Source of the DNA: Oscillospiraceae bacterium
GTDB lineage: Bacteria; Bacillota; Clostridia; Oscillospirales; CAG-272
Length of the DNA stretch: 46,305 bases
NCBI GenBank assembly: GCA_015064555.1
Contig: SVRZ01000020.1
Location: forward strand, 1-46,305
Direction: 5' to 3'
Position numbers and translations under genes: made by a program. Positions 21,461 through 31,008 of the stretch are shown piece after piece. The notes beneath the pieces were generated by a model, which was given only the letters and a program-made list of their open reading frames with translations, did not search any database and was not told the DNA's origin. Each line of letters opens with the position of its first letter. The first letter of the stretch is position 1.

Positions 21461-23188
21461 ATGAGTTTTAATACCGAATACAAAAGATGGCTTCAGTCGA
21501 GTGCTTTGACCGAGGCAGAGAAAAACGAGCTTGTTTCTATTGAAAACGATGAGAAGACGAAGGCATTGCGCTTTGCCGAGCCTATGAGCTTTGGAACGGC
21601 GGGCCTTCGCTCAACCATGTATATGGGAATAGGATGTATGAACCGATTCACGGTTGCACAGACGACAAGAGGCATAGCGGCACTCGTAAAATCCGAGGGC
21701 GGCGAGAAGCGCGGGGTTGCTATCGCCTTCGATTCGAGAAACAATTCGCGTGCATTTGCTCGCGTCAGCGCATCCGTTCTTGCATCGGAGGGGATCAAGG
21801 TATACATTTTTGACACCTTGAGGCCTACCCCCGAGCTTTCCTTCGCGGTAAGACATTTCGGTGCGCTTGCGGGTATAAACATCACCGCATCCCATAACCC
21901 CAAGGAATATAACGGATATAAGGCATATTGGGAGGACGGTGCTCAGATAAATCCCGAGCAGGCAGCGATAGTTTCTTCTGCACGTGCCGAGTTCGACGTG
22001 CTTGACGTATCGGGCACCGATTATTATGAAAAGGGCGTTGAGTCGGGAATCATAACCGTGCTTGACGACAGCTTTGACGAGCACTATATAAACGCGGTCC
22101 TTGCAACTGCGATAAATGCAGACGAGGTCTCGGATGTAGCAGATGAATTGAAGGTGGTTTACTCTCCGCTTCACGGTGCGGGCTATAAGCTTGTTCCCGA
22201 GGTGTTCGGAAGAATAGGTCTTAAGCATCTTTATACCGTTGATTCCCAGATGACGCCGGACGGTGATTTTCCCACCGTTAAGAAGCCCAATCCCGAGTAT
22301 GCGGACGTATTCTGCGACGGAATTGCTATAGCAGACCGCGTAGGCTCTGATCTCATTATCGCGACCGATCCCGATTCGGACAGAGTCGGAGTTATGGCAA
22401 GGGGCAAGAGCGGAGAATTCGTCACCGTCAGCGGAAATCAGATGGGCGCACTCCTTCTTGACTATGCGATAGAGCAGAAGCGCCGTCTCGGTAAACTTTC
22501 GGATAACGCATTCTGTGTAAAGAGCATAGTTTCCACCGATATGGCGTATAAGATTGCAAGCACGCAGGGCGTGAAGCTTTACGACGTATACACCGGCTTC
22601 AAGTTCATAGGCGAGGTCGTAAAGAATTATGAGGCGCGCGGTGAGGAAGACGCATTCATCTTAGGATTTGAGGAAAGCTACGGATATCTTCTCGGCTCTT
22701 ATGCAAGAGATAAGGATGCGGTCGAGGCATCTATGATAATCCTTGAAATGACCGCATATTATAAGAAGCGCGGAATGACTCTCATCGATGCTCTCGATGC
22801 TCTCTATGAAAAATACGGCTGCTACGGTGAGCGAACCGTTGATATTTATATGGAGGGATATGACGGAATAGAAAAGCGCAAGAGAGTTATGTCGGCTCTG
22901 CGCGAGAATATCCCCGAGAGCTTCGGCTCCGCTAAGGTTATCGAGGCGCGCGACTATAAGGCAGGCAAGATAACCGATACCGTAAGCGGTACGGTCAAAG
23001 AGACCGGACTTGATCCTGCTGACGTGCTTTATTACGTTCTTGACAGCGGTGACAAGATAGTTATCCGCCCATCGGGAACCGAGCCTAAGATAAAGATATA
23101 CGTTCTGGCAAACAGCGAATGCCGTGAGGCTCTGGCAAGCAAAATTGAGGAGTATGCCGAGTGCGCTCTGAGGCTCGCTTCGGTTTGA
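21461..23188 (+). CDS. pgcA: Phosphoglucomutase / phosphomannomutase (PgcA-type)
   Basis: 575 residues, GGAGAGG before the ATG. Alpha-D-phosphohexomutase that interconverts hexose 1- and 6-phosphates, feeding UDP-glucose and envelope sugar synthesis. FGTAGLR appears near the N-terminus, the phosphoserine loop is TASHNPKEYNGYK, the metal loop is DPDSDRVG, the sugar-binding loop is FEESYGYL, and the phosphate-binding loop near the C-terminus is RPSGTEPKIKIY. All four functional loops are intact, and the length is that of Bacillus PgcA. It sits in the same direction as the TSCPD gene 40 bases upstream and lepA 46 bases downstream. Confidence 0.95.
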   Translation: MSFNTEYKRWLQSSALTEAEKNELVSIENDEKTKALRFAEPMSFGTAGLRSTMYMGIGCMNRFTVAQTTRGIAALVKSEGGEKRGVAIAFDSRNNSRAFARVSASVLASEGIKVYIFDTLRPTPELSFAVRHFGALAGINITASHNPKEYNGYKAYWEDGAQINPEQAAIVSSARAEFDVLDVSGTDYYEKGVESGIITVLDDSFDEHYINAVLATAINADEVSDVADELKVVYSPLHGAGYKLVPEVFGRIGLKHLYTVDSQMTPDGDFPTVKKPNPEYADVFCDGIAIADRVGSDLIIATDPDSDRVGVMARGKSGEFVTVSGNQMGALLLDYAIEQKRRLGKLSDNAFCVKSIVSTDMAYKIASTQGVKLYDVYTGFKFIGEVVKNYEARGEEDAFILGFEESYGYLLGSYARDKDAVEASMIILEMTAYYKKRGMTLIDALDALYEKYGCYGERTVDIYMEGYDGIEKRKRVMSALRENIPESFGSAKVIEARDYKAGKITDTVSGTVKETGLDPADVLYYVLDSGDKIVIRPSGTEPKIKIYVLANSECREALASKIEEYAECALRLASV

Positions 23189-23233
23189 CCATTTATCAAG
23201 ACAAAATAAATACTTTCAAAGTAGGGAACAAAA

Positions 23234-25048
23234 GTGACGGAAAAACAGAAGCACATCAGGAATTTTTCTATCATAGCCCATATAGATCACGGTAAATCAA
23301 CTCTGGCTGACCGCATTCTTGAAAAAACGCGTACGGTAGCCATCCGTGATATGGAGGCACAGATTTTGGATAATATGGACCTTGAGAGGGAGAGAGGAAT
23401 CACCATCAAGGCACGCGCGGTAAAGCTTAATTACCATGCAAACAACGGAGAGGACTATGAGTTTAATCTTATTGATACTCCCGGTCACGTTGACTTCGGC
23501 TATGAGGTATCAAGGTCGCTGAAGGCGTGCGAGGGTGCTATCCTTGTCGTGGATGCAACTCAGGGCGTTGAGGCTCAGACTCTTGCAAACGCATATCTTG
23601 CGATAGACAACGATCTCGAGATCCTTCCCGTAATCAATAAAATAGACCTGGCAAGCGCCGACATAGAGGGCTCGCGCCGCGAGATAGAGGATATCATCGG
23701 CATACCTGCCGATGATTGCCCCGCAGTCTCCGCGAAGAACGGAATCAATATTGAGGATGTCCTTGAAAAGATAATAACCGATATTCCCGCGCCCGATGGT
23801 GATCCCGATGCGCCTCTTAAAGCGCTTATATTTGACTCGCACTATGATCCGTATCTTGGTGTCGTGGTCTATATAAGGATATTTGACGGTAAGATCAAGG
23901 CGGGCGACAAGGTAAAGCTTATGTCGGCTGACCGCGAGTTCGAGGTCTGCGAGGTAGGAACGATGCAGCCCTTCGGGCTTAATAAGTGCAGCGAGCTTTC
24001 CGCCGGAGATGTAGGATATTTCACTGCGGCGATAAAGACTATAAGCGATACCAAGGTAGGCGATACCGTTACCCACTCCGATAGGATGGCGGACGAGCCG
24101 CTTGACGGCTTCCGTGAGGTTCACCCGATGGTATATGCCGGTATATACCCGGCAGACGGTGCGCGATACGGCGATCTTCGCGAGGCGCTTGAAAAGCTTC
24201 AGCTGAACGATGCTGCTCTCGTATTTGAGCCGGAGACCTCTGTTGCGCTCGGCTTCGGCTTCAGATGCGGATTCCTGGGGCTTCTTCATATGGAGATAAT
24301 CGAGGAGCGCCTTGAGCGCGAATTCAACCTCGATCTTATAACGACAGCACCCTCGGTAATATACAAGGTAAGACTCAAAAGCGGCGAGGAGATAATGATA
24401 GACAATCCCTCGAAGTTCCCATCGCCCGATGAAATAGACGTAGCCTATGAGCCGATAATGAATGCATCCATAATATCACCTTCCGAGTACATCGGCGGAA
24501 TTATGGAGCTTTGCCAGGATAGGCGCGGCAATTTCATTGATATGAAGTATATAGACACCGAGCGTGTTGAGATACATTATGAGCTTCCGCTCAACGAGAT
24601 AATATACGATTTCTTTGATGCACTCAAGAGTCGCTCAAAGGGATACGCCTCGCTCGACTATGAGCTGAACGAATATCAGGCATCAAAGCTTGTTAAGCTT
24701 GATTTTATGCTTAATGGCGAGGTCGTTGACGCGCTGTCATTTATCGTATTTGAGGACAGGGCATACGGCAGAGCGAGAAAGATAGCAGAGAAGCTTAAGG
24801 AAAACATTCCGCGCCAGCTCTTCGAGATACCTATTCAGGCGGCGATCGGCTCCAAGATCATAGCACGTGAGACGGTCAAGGCAATGAGAAAGGACGTTCT
24901 TGCGAAGTGCTATGGCGGTGATATAACGCGTAAGAAGAAGCTGCTTGAAAAGCAAAAGGAAGGTAAGAAGAAGATGCGTAAGCTCGGTAGCGTTGAGGTA
25001 ACGCCTGAGGCATTTATGGCAGTTCTGAAGCTCGATGATGGAAACTGA
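23234..25048 (+). CDS. lepA: Elongation factor 4 (LepA), ribosome back-translocation GTPase
   Basis: 604 residues from a GTG start after GTAGGGA. G1 AHIDHGKST (15-23), switch region [10 protein letters not shown]3 DTPGHVDF and G4 NKID are all present. Domain II, the two alpha/beta domains and the C-terminal LepA-specific domain follow, the latter ending in [20 protein letters not shown]. The length is normal for the family. It acts on stalled or mis-translocated ribosomes. The last 14 bases overlap the start of hemW, a typical Firmicutes arrangement. Confidence 0.98.
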   Translation: MTEKQKHIRNFSIIAHIDHGKSTLADRILEKTRTVAIRDMEAQILDNMDLERERGITIKARAVKLNYHANNGEDYEFNLIDTPGHVDFGYEVSRSLKACEGAILVVDATQGVEAQTLANAYLAIDNDLEILPVINKIDLASADIEGSRREIEDIIGIPADDCPAVSAKNGINIEDVLEKIITDIPAPDGDPDAPLKALIFDSHYDPYLGVVVYIRIFDGKIKAGDKVKLMSADREFEVCEVGTMQPFGLNKCSELSAGDVGYFTAAIKTISDTKVGDTVTHSDRMADEPLDGFREVHPMVYAGIYPADGARYGDLREALEKLQLNDAALVFEPETSVALGFGFRCGFLGLLHMEIIEERLEREFNLDLITTAPSVIYKVRLKSGEEIMIDNPSKFPSPDEIDVAYEPIMNASIISPSEYIGGIMELCQDRRGNFIDMKYIDTERVEIHYELPLNEIIYDFFDALKSRSKGYASLDYELNEYQASKLVKLDFMLNGEVVDALSFIVFEDRAYGRARKIAEKLKENIPRQLFEIPIQAAIGSKIIARETVKAMRKDVLAKCYGGDITRKKKLLEKQKEGKKKMRKLGSVEVTPEAFMAVLKLDDGN

Positions 25049-26156
25049 CAGCATAGGTCTTTACGTTCATATCCCGTTCTGCCTAAGAAAGTGCAATTAC
25101 TGCGATTTCTGCTCCGCCGCATCGGGCGAGGCAGAGCGCGAGGTGTATATTTCAAGGCTGACGGATGAGATAGAGAGCTACAGGCGCGATGAGCCGATAA
25201 CGGTAGATACCCTCTTTTTCGGAGGAGGAACACCGTCGATCCTGACCGTCCGTCAGCTTGAAGTTATCATGCGCTCGGTGCGGAAAACCTTCCGTCTGGC
25301 CGAGGACTGTGAGATAACGCTTGAGGTAAATCCTAAGACGGCATCCGAGGAAAAGCTCAGAGGATTTAGAGAGCTTGGGATTAACAGGTTAAGTATCGGA
25401 ATGCAGTCTATTCACGAAAACGAACAGAAAATATTAGGCAGAATTCATAATTTTCAGGATTTTCTAGATACTTACAGAGCCGCTCGTGCCGTTGGCATAG
25501 CTAATATAGGAGTCGATCTTATGTACGGAATCCCCGAGCAGACGCTTGACTCCTTTGAGAAAACTCTCAGCGCCGTCATAAAATTATCCCCCGAGCATAT
25601 ATCCTGCTACGGGCTGATAATCGAGGAAGGAACTCCGTTCTGGCGCGAGCGAGATAGGCTTCCGATACCATCCGAGGATGAGGAATGTCTTATGTATGAT
25701 CTTGCCCATCGCATCCTGACCGAGCACGGGTACGACCATTACGAAATATCAAATTACGCAAGGCAAGGATACAAGAGCCGCCACAACCTGAAATATTGGC
25801 ATGACGAGGAATATATCGGAGTCGGTCTTTCGGCTCATTCCTACCATCTCGGCAAGCGATATTACAACACCTCGTCGATGGATGAATATATTTCTGACGG
25901 ATGCGCACACTATGATATGGAGGACGGCGGCGGGAAAAAGGATCCGTTTGAATATGCGATGCTTGCCCTGCGGCTCTCGGATGGAATACTCCTTTCCGAA
26001 TACGAATCGCTTTTCGGCAGGTCATTCACCGAGGGGAATGAGCAGCTCATCTCATCACTCATATCGGCAGAATATATTGAAATTTCGGGTGGACGCCTTT
26101 ATCTTACACCGAAAGGATTTTACGTGAGCAATTCGATAATGGCAGAGCTTTTGTAA
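25035..26156 (+). CDS. hemW: HemW, radical-SAM haem chaperone
   Basis: 373 residues. The radical-SAM cluster motif is CLRKCNYC (Cys16, Cys20, Cys23) within [14 protein letters not shown], followed by [10 protein letters not shown] and the HemN/HemW-type C-terminal domain ([18 protein letters not shown]). It lacks the longer N-terminus of oxygen-independent coproporphyrinogen oxidase HemN and matches the shorter HemW proteins that hand haem to target enzymes. Two adjacent ATGs (25035 and 25038) are possible starts, both inside the lepA 3' end, indicating coupled translation. Confidence 0.93.
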   Translation: MMETDSIGLYVHIPFCLRKCNYCDFCSAASGEAEREVYISRLTDEIESYRRDEPITVDTLFFGGGTPSILTVRQLEVIMRSVRKTFRLAEDCEITLEVNPKTASEEKLRGFRELGINRLSIGMQSIHENEQKILGRIHNFQDFLDTYRAARAVGIANIGVDLMYGIPEQTLDSFEKTLSAVIKLSPEHISCYGLIIEEGTPFWRERDRLPIPSEDEECLMYDLAHRILTEHGYDHYEISNYARQGYKSRHNLKYWHDEEYIGVGLSAHSYHLGKRYYNTSSMDEYISDGCAHYDMEDGGGKKDPFEYAMLALRLSDGILLSEYESLFGRSFTEGNEQLISSLISAEYIEISGGRLYLTPKGFYVSNSIMAELL

Positions 26157-26181
26157 AATTGAATCTATGCTAAAATTTCTC

Positions 26182-26210
26182 TTGACAAATCATCTTATAT
26201 GCATTATAAT
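26182..26210 (+). promoter_or_regulatory. Consensus promoter of the DUF1292 gene
   Basis: TTGACA (26182-26187), 17-base spacer, TATAAT (26205-26210): perfect consensus, 37 bases before the ATG. Confidence 0.9.
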
Positions 26211-26246
26211 AAGCGTAGAAGATAAACCAAAGAATGGAGATAGACC

Positions 26247-26552
26247 ATGGAAGAAAATATGAATGTAAATCCCGAAGAGCTTGAGCCCGTCGTAATTACT
26301 CTTGTAGACGAGGAGACCTCCGAGGAGCAGAATTTTGAAATTATTGCAGACGGTATGCTTGACGGTAAGACCTACTATGCACTCGTTCCTGCAGATGATG
26401 AGGAGAGCGAGGAGTATATCATTCTTCGCTACAGAGAGGGCGAGAATGATGAGGTCATCTTTGAGACGGTTGACGATGATGAGGAGTTCGAGAAGGTTGA
26501 GGATTATTTCAACGATCTCTTCTTCAGCGAGGTTGACTACGATCAGCAGTAA
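26247..26552 (+). CDS. DUF1292-family acidic protein (YrzB-like)
   Basis: 101 residues with about one third Asp plus Glu. Residues about 15-90 follow the DUF1292 pattern: ITLVDEETSEEQNFEIIADG, then YYALVPADDEESEEYIILRY and an acidic tail. The family is widespread in Firmicutes and of unknown role; in Bacillus it neighbours yrrK/yrzL. A Shine-Dalgarno-like GGAG lies eight bases before the ATG (the ATG overlaps an NcoI-like CCATGG). A probable 6S RNA follows 10 bases after its stop. Confidence 0.9.
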   Translation: MEENMNVNPEELEPVVITLVDEETSEEQNFEIIADGMLDGKTYYALVPADDEESEEYIILRYREGENDEVIFETVDDDEEFEKVEDYFNDLFFSEVDYDQQ

Positions 26553-26561
26553 TGATTGATT

Positions 26562-26766
26562 TTCCTGCGAGGTGCGTGATATGGCATATTTGGACCTACA
26601 CACACATTAAGGGAGCTTGGGCTTCGGTTGACGGGATGCAGGCCTCCCGTATATCGGCGAATTTTCCCCTTTATACGGACGTTGGAAGCGCAAAGCAATC
26701 GAGAGAGCACCCACCTGTACAAGCAGGGTTAAACTCTGCTATACACGGCCTATGCGGGTTTTTTAT
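26562..26766 (+). ncRNA. ssrS: Probable 6S RNA
   Basis: A 205-base non-coding segment whose ends pair to a closing stem (CCTGCG near 26564 with TGCGGG near 26752), then a T-run (GGGTTTTTT). It has long imperfect arms on both sides of an open centre. Segments such as GGACCTACA, TTAAGGGAGCTTGGG and GAGCACCCACCTG are what I associate with Clostridia 6S RNA, which binds SigA-RNA polymerase as a promoter mimic. A possible promoter TTGACT (26533-26538) overlaps the end of the DUF1292 gene, with a poor -10. Processing from the upstream transcript is an alternative. Confidence 0.68.
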
Positions 26767-26776
26767 AATTAAAGCA

Positions 26777-26814
26777 AAAAGGGTTGCCCGGTAAAAATCG
26801 GGCAGCTCTTTTTT
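26777..26814 (+). terminator. Intrinsic terminator
   Basis: AGGGTTGCCCG pairs with CGGGCAGCTCT around an 8-base loop, followed by TTTTTT. It lies just behind the 6S-like RNA. Confidence 0.85.
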
Positions 26815-26819
26815 GCCTT

Positions 26820-26867
26820 TTGAGAGGCTTTCACCGTTATTGGTCTTAGGGATAGCCTCTTTTTTCT
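26820..26867 (+). terminator. Second terminator-like hairpin
   Basis: GAGAGGCT (26822-26829) and AGCCTCT (26854-26860) enclose a long loop and precede six Ts. The stem is short, so this is a weaker call. Confidence 0.5.
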
Positions 26868-26977
26868 CAAATTTTGCCGTTTCGAAATGAATCCGATGCA
26901 CCTTTTTGATATACCTATGTGCATTTTATCGCTCTGCCATTCATATGATTTACCGAGTTAAAAAATGGAGGGCGAAA

Positions 26978-29548
26978 ATGACAAAGAATTTTAAGGGGCT
27001 CACAGAGTCAGAGGTTATCGCCTCGCGTGAAAGGAACGGTAGCAATACGCTTGAGCGCGAGAAAAGCAAGGGAATATTCATAAAATTCCTTGAGAATCTT
27101 TCCGATCCCATAATCCGTGTGCTTATGATAGCCGTTCTGCTTGAGATAATATTTACCCTCGGCAGATGCAATTGGCTTGAGGTAGGCGGAATAATAGCTG
27201 CGGTGATAATAGCAACAGCCGTGTCAACCGTGTCCGAGCATGGCAGTGAGCGCGCCTTTCTTAAGATGAGGGAGGAGAGCGAAAACGCACGTGCCACGGT
27301 CATAAGAGAGGGAAATGCCGCGGACGTACCCGTGTCGGATATAGTAGTCGGTGACCTTCTGGCGGTATCTGCAGGGCAGACCGTAGCGGCGGACGGAGTC
27401 ATCATCTACGGTAAAATAAGCGTTGATCAGTCTGCTTTGAACGGAGAGAGCCGTGAGGTGCGTAAGCAGCCCTCGGGCAGGACAGAGGGAGGTCTTGATT
27501 CGGAAAATTCGGTTTTCCGCGGTGCGATAGTCACAGGAGGCGAAGCGGTGATCCGTGTTACCTCGGTAGGTAAGGAAACCTATTACGGTATGGTTGCGCG
27601 TGATATCCAGGCACAAACAAGGGAAAGTCCTCTGAAGCGTCGCCTTTCCGAGCTGGCAAAGTCGATAAGCAAGCTTGGCTACCTTATGGCGGCTATCGTT
27701 GGTATTTCTTATCTTTTCTTCACCGTCATACACGAAAACGGATATGATCCAATCCTTATCGGCAAAATGCTGAGAAGCGGCAGAGAAATGATCGGTATAT
27801 TGACACACGCACTGACTCTTATGATAACCGTGGTGGTCGTTGCAGTTCCAGAGGGGCTTCCGATGATGATCACCGTGGTGCTCTCGGCTAATATGAAGCG
27901 TATGCTGAATGACAGCGTTATGGTGAAAAAACTTGTCGGAATAGAAACTGCAGGCTCTATGAACCTTCTCTTTACCGATAAGACGGGAACTCTTACCGAA
28001 GGGCATCCCTCGGTCGAAAGGATAATAACCGCATCGGGAAGCTATAAAAGCCTTGCCGCGCTTGGATGCGAGCCGTATGCGCTGAGATGGCTCGGTATAT
28101 CGGCTAAGGAGGGCGTATCGTCTGTATCCGGTATAGGCGGAAACAGCACCGACAGGGCATTCTCTGAATTTTTTCGTGATGCCGAGACAGAGGCGATCGC
28201 GATCGCCTCACGTGTGGAATTCAGTAGTGAGCGAAAGTTCTCGTCCCTCGAGCTTTTGACGGGTGAGTCGCTTATAAAGGGCGCACCGGATATACTTTTG
28301 GGAAGCTGTGTATATGCCCTTGATAAAAACGGTAAAAAGCTCGCCTTTGACAAGGAGAGGATAATGCGTGAATACCGCTCGGCGGCTATGACCGGCGAGC
28401 GCGTAATAGCCGTTATAATGCGCGACGGTAACGGTGACTCTATCTTTATTTCGCTTGTAGTGATGAAGGATAAGCTGCGTCGCGATGCAAAAAGGTCGGT
28501 GGAACGTCTTCGCGCGGCAGGTATACAAACGGTTATGATAACGGGTGACGGACGTGAAACGGCGTCTGCAATAGCCACCGAATGCGGAATACTCAAGGGC
28601 GGATACGGCAAAATAATCACACACGGTGAGCTTGAGAGGATGAGCGATGCCGAAATAAAAGCGATCCTTCCCGAGCTGAGGGTGATCGCAAGAGCACTTC
28701 CAACGGATAAGAGCCGCCTTGTGAGGATAGCTCAGGAGGCTGACCTCGTGGTTGGAATGACGGGTGACGGAATAAACGATGCCCCCGCCTTAAAGCTTGC
28801 AGACGTCGGCTTCGCAATGGGAAGCGGTACCGATATAGCAAAAGGGGCAGGGGATATAATAATACTTAATAACAGCCTCTCGGCAATATGCTCGACAGTC
28901 CTGTATGGCAGAACTATATTCAAATCCATAAGGAAGTTCATATCTTTCCAGCTTATGATGAACCTGGTCGCCTGCGGAGTATCATTGATAGGACAATTCA
29001 TCGGAGTGGAAAACCCTATAACGATAATACAGATGCTCTGGATAAACATCATAATGGATACACTCGGAGGTCTTGCCTTTGCAGGGGAGGCTCCGCTTGA
29101 ATATTATATGATGGAGCCGCCGAAGGCAAGAAATGAAAAAATACTCTCGCGCGATATGCTGAACCAGATATTCATAACAGGCGGATATACACTTCTCCTA
29201 TGCATTGCATTTTTGAGGATAGACTTCTTTTCGTCATTATTCAGGCCCTCGCCTGATAGTGCCTGCTTTTTAACCGGATTTTACTGTCTTTTCATCTTTT
29301 CCGGCATATTCAATTGCTTCAATGCACGCTCGGAGCGGATGTCGCTGTTCTCGAATATATGTAAGAATCGCGGATTTTTAGCGATAATGCTCCTGATTGC
29401 AACTATTCAGATAGTGATGATATATTTCGGTGGTGAGATATTCAGGAGTGTGCCGCTTTCATTCCGCGAGCTCTTGAATGTGATACTACTGTCAATTTCG
29501 GTAATTCCGTTTGATATGGTAAGAAGGATAGCCAAAAAGCTCTCATAG
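26978..29548 (+). CDS. P2-type calcium-transporting ATPase
   Basis: 856 residues from the ATG at 26978, which has GGAGGG six bases upstream; the in-frame extension upstream lacks a ribosome site. It is a P-type ATPase with a cation_ATPase_N domain (LTESEVIASRERNGSNTLE), NGES (155-158, in place of TGES), the ion-binding PEGLP (291-295) typical of SERCA/PMCA-type Ca2+ pumps, and the phosphorylation site DKTGT with Asp334. TGDGRET, TGDGINDAP and a C-terminal group of about five helices follow. It exports Ca2+ from the cytoplasm. There is no CPC motif, which separates it from the heavy-metal pump at 7711. Confidence 0.92.
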   Translation: MTKNFKGLTESEVIASRERNGSNTLEREKSKGIFIKFLENLSDPIIRVLMIAVLLEIIFTLGRCNWLEVGGIIAAVIIATAVSTVSEHGSERAFLKMREESENARATVIREGNAADVPVSDIVVGDLLAVSAGQTVAADGVIIYGKISVDQSALNGESREVRKQPSGRTEGGLDSENSVFRGAIVTGGEAVIRVTSVGKETYYGMVARDIQAQTRESPLKRRLSELAKSISKLGYLMAAIVGISYLFFTVIHENGYDPILIGKMLRSGREMIGILTHALTLMITVVVVAVPEGLPMMITVVLSANMKRMLNDSVMVKKLVGIETAGSMNLLFTDKTGTLTEGHPSVERIITASGSYKSLAALGCEPYALRWLGISAKEGVSSVSGIGGNSTDRAFSEFFRDAETEAIAIASRVEFSSERKFSSLELLTGESLIKGAPDILLGSCVYALDKNGKKLAFDKERIMREYRSAAMTGERVIAVIMRDGNGDSIFISLVVMKDKLRRDAKRSVERLRAAGIQTVMITGDGRETASAIATECGILKGGYGKIITHGELERMSDAEIKAILPELRVIARALPTDKSRLVRIAQEADLVVGMTGDGINDAPALKLADVGFAMGSGTDIAKGAGDIIILNNSLSAICSTVLYGRTIFKSIRKFISFQLMMNLVACGVSLIGQFIGVENPITIIQMLWINIIMDTLGGLAFAGEAPLEYYMMEPPKARNEKILSRDMLNQIFITGGYTLLLCIAFLRIDFFSSLFRPSPDSACFLTGFYCLFIFSGIFNCFNARSERMSLFSNICKNRGFLAIMLLIATIQIVMIYFGGEIFRSVPLSFRELLNVILLSISVIPFDMVRRIAKKLS

Positions 29549-29571
29549 AGTCAGCTTTCGGGCGAAAACAG

Positions 29572-29631
29572 AAAAAATGCACAGAGAACGATGAAGGGGA
29601 AAGCCTTCGGCATTTCTCTGTGCATTTTTAT
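29572..29631. terminator. Bidirectional terminator
   Basis: AAAAAATGCACAGAGAA pairs with TTCTCTGTGCATTTTTA between the convergent ATPase and small membrane-protein genes. Confidence 0.92.
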
Positions 29632-29642
29632 TGGTCAACCGA

Positions 29643-29942
29643 TCAGATATCCAAGGGAAGCTGATTGGTGATCTCTTCGAACATTGCAGCATCGATAACG
29701 CCCAATTTGAGAAGGAGGGCGAGAACACCTACAAGAACAAGTCCGATAATGATAGCCAAAAGGAAGCATCTTGCATAACTGCGGCGATTGATATTACGCT
29801 CACTGATAGCGTGAACTATAAGGCAGATCTGTCCTATTACAGGGAGCACGTAAAGAAAGTTAAGCCAGAAATACCTCCACGCGCCGAGAGGACGGTACTT
29901 TTTCGGCAGTCTGCGAGCTTCAGCCTTTTCGTAAGTTGTCAT
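29643..29942 (-). CDS. Small two-helix membrane protein
   Basis: 99 residues with GGAGG before the ATG. A basic N-terminus (MTTYEKAEARRLPKKYRPLG) is followed by WRYFWLNFLYVLPVIGQICL, a polar NINRRSYARC loop, and a second hydrophobic segment at about 61-80. Similar short proteins are common in gut Clostridia, but I know no function. It lies 30 bases downstream of rsmA in the same direction. Confidence 0.8.
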   Translation of the reverse strand: MTTYEKAEARRLPKKYRPLGAWRYFWLNFLYVLPVIGQICLIVHAISERNINRRSYARCFLLAIIIGLVLVGVLALLLKLGVIDAAMFEEITNQLPLDI

Positions 29943-29972
29943 TTTTATATTCCTCCATTAAAATTATATTTT

Positions 29973-30833
29973 TCATTTTGAATTATCGTAAAGGTAGTCC
30001 GAAAGTCGGACAAAATCCGCAGTGCTGAGCCGCTCACCGCGAATGTTTTCGTGATGTCCCGTAGCTGCGATAGCCTCGGATATAAGCTCCTTGGGATAGC
30101 CAAGCTTTGCCGAGAGTGCATTGAGAAGCGTTTTTCTCCGCATTTCAAATGCAGCCTTTATCGTATTTTTGAATAATCGTTCGCTTTTCGGAATATACCT
30201 GGGCTCGCGGTAGAGATCTATCCGCACAACGGCGCTATCAACCTTAGGCATAGGTACAAATGATCCGGCAGAAACGCGGAAAAGCTTCCGCACCTCTCCG
30301 TAATATCCGATAACTGCGGTTATCGCTCCGTAATCAGAGCTTCCGGGAGGGGCAACAAGTCGGGATGCAACCTCATTTTGAACCATTACCGTTATCGAGG
30401 AGAACTTTATTCCCGATTCAAGGAGATACATAAGTATCGGTGTTGTTATGTAATAGGGCAGATTTGCGCAAACGCTGACAGGCATACCGTCGCCGTATTC
30501 TTGGATAATGGCATTCAGGTCGGTCTTCATAACGTCCGCGTTTATAACCGTAACGTTGTCAAACTCGGCAAGAGTCTTGTCAAGTATCGGAATGAGTCCT
30601 CGGTCGATCTCAATGGCAACGACTCTTTTATAACGTGAAGCAAGCTCGGCGGTAAGACAACCGATCCCCGGCCCGATCTCTATAATAAGACTGTCGCGCT
30701 CATCGGTGCAATTATCCGCAATGTCCTCGGGTATGATCCTGTTCGTAAGGAAATTCTGTCCGTATTCCTTGCGAAAACTGATTCCTGCATCCGCCATCAA
30801 TGACCGTATAACGGATAAATTGCATAAATCCAT
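29973..30833 (-). CDS. rsmA: 16S rRNA dimethyladenosine transferase (RsmA/KsgA)
   Basis: 286 residues, GGAG before the ATG. A SAM-dependent enzyme that dimethylates the two adjacent adenines in the 3' loop of 16S rRNA. FRKEYGQNFL near residue 20, the SAM motif EIGPGIGCLTAEL, the catalytic NLPYYITTP and a C-terminal rRNA-binding helical domain are all intact. Length is normal. It diverges from tRNA-Thr(CGT) across a 67-base spacer. Confidence 0.97.
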   Translation of the reverse strand: MDLCNLSVIRSLMADAGISFRKEYGQNFLTNRIIPEDIADNCTDERDSLIIEIGPGIGCLTAELASRYKRVVAIEIDRGLIPILDKTLAEFDNVTVINADVMKTDLNAIIQEYGDGMPVSVCANLPYYITTPILMYLLESGIKFSSITVMVQNEVASRLVAPPGSSDYGAITAVIGYYGEVRKLFRVSAGSFVPMPKVDSAVVRIDLYREPRYIPKSERLFKNTIKAAFEMRRKTLLNALSAKLGYPKELISEAIAATGHHENIRGERLSTADFVRLSDYLYDNSK

Positions 30834-30862
30834 AAAAACTCCAAAAAAATCTTAAATTGCTA

Positions 30863-30891
30863 TTGACAAATCATTCGAAAAATGATAGAAT
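30863..30891 (+). promoter_or_regulatory. Promoter of tRNA-Thr(CGT)
   Basis: TTGACA (30863-30868), 17-base spacer, TAGAAT (30886-30891), nine bases before the tRNA. Confidence 0.88.
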
Positions 30892-30900
30892 ATGTGGTGT

Positions 30901-30976
30901 GCTGGTGTGGCTCAGTTGGTAGAGCAGTTGATTCGTAATCAACAGGTCACCGGTTCAAGTCCGGTCACCAGCTCCA
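30901..30976 (+). tRNA. tRNA-Thr(CGT)
   Basis: A class I tRNA of 76 nt with encoded CCA. Acceptor GCTGGTG pairs with CACCAGC. The D-arm is GCTCAGTTGGTAGAGC, and the anticodon loop TTCGTAA gives CGT for ACG codons. The T-arm is CACCGGTTCAAGTCCGGTG-like. Confidence 0.95.
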
Positions 30977-30978
30977 GT

Positions 30979-31008
30979 AAAAGAGAGAACTTCGGTTTTC
31001 TCTTTTTT
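30979..31008 (+). terminator. Intrinsic terminator of tRNA-Thr, repeated in the array behind it
   Basis: AAAAGAGAGAA, loop CTTCGG, TTTTCTCTTTTTT. The same hairpin recurs in every 164-base unit of the following array. Confidence 0.9.

Noticed and set aside
26906-26977. Longer N-terminus for the Ca2+ ATPase
   Set aside because: The extension has no ribosome site, while the ATG at 26978 has GGAGGG and starts at the family's normal N-terminal domain.
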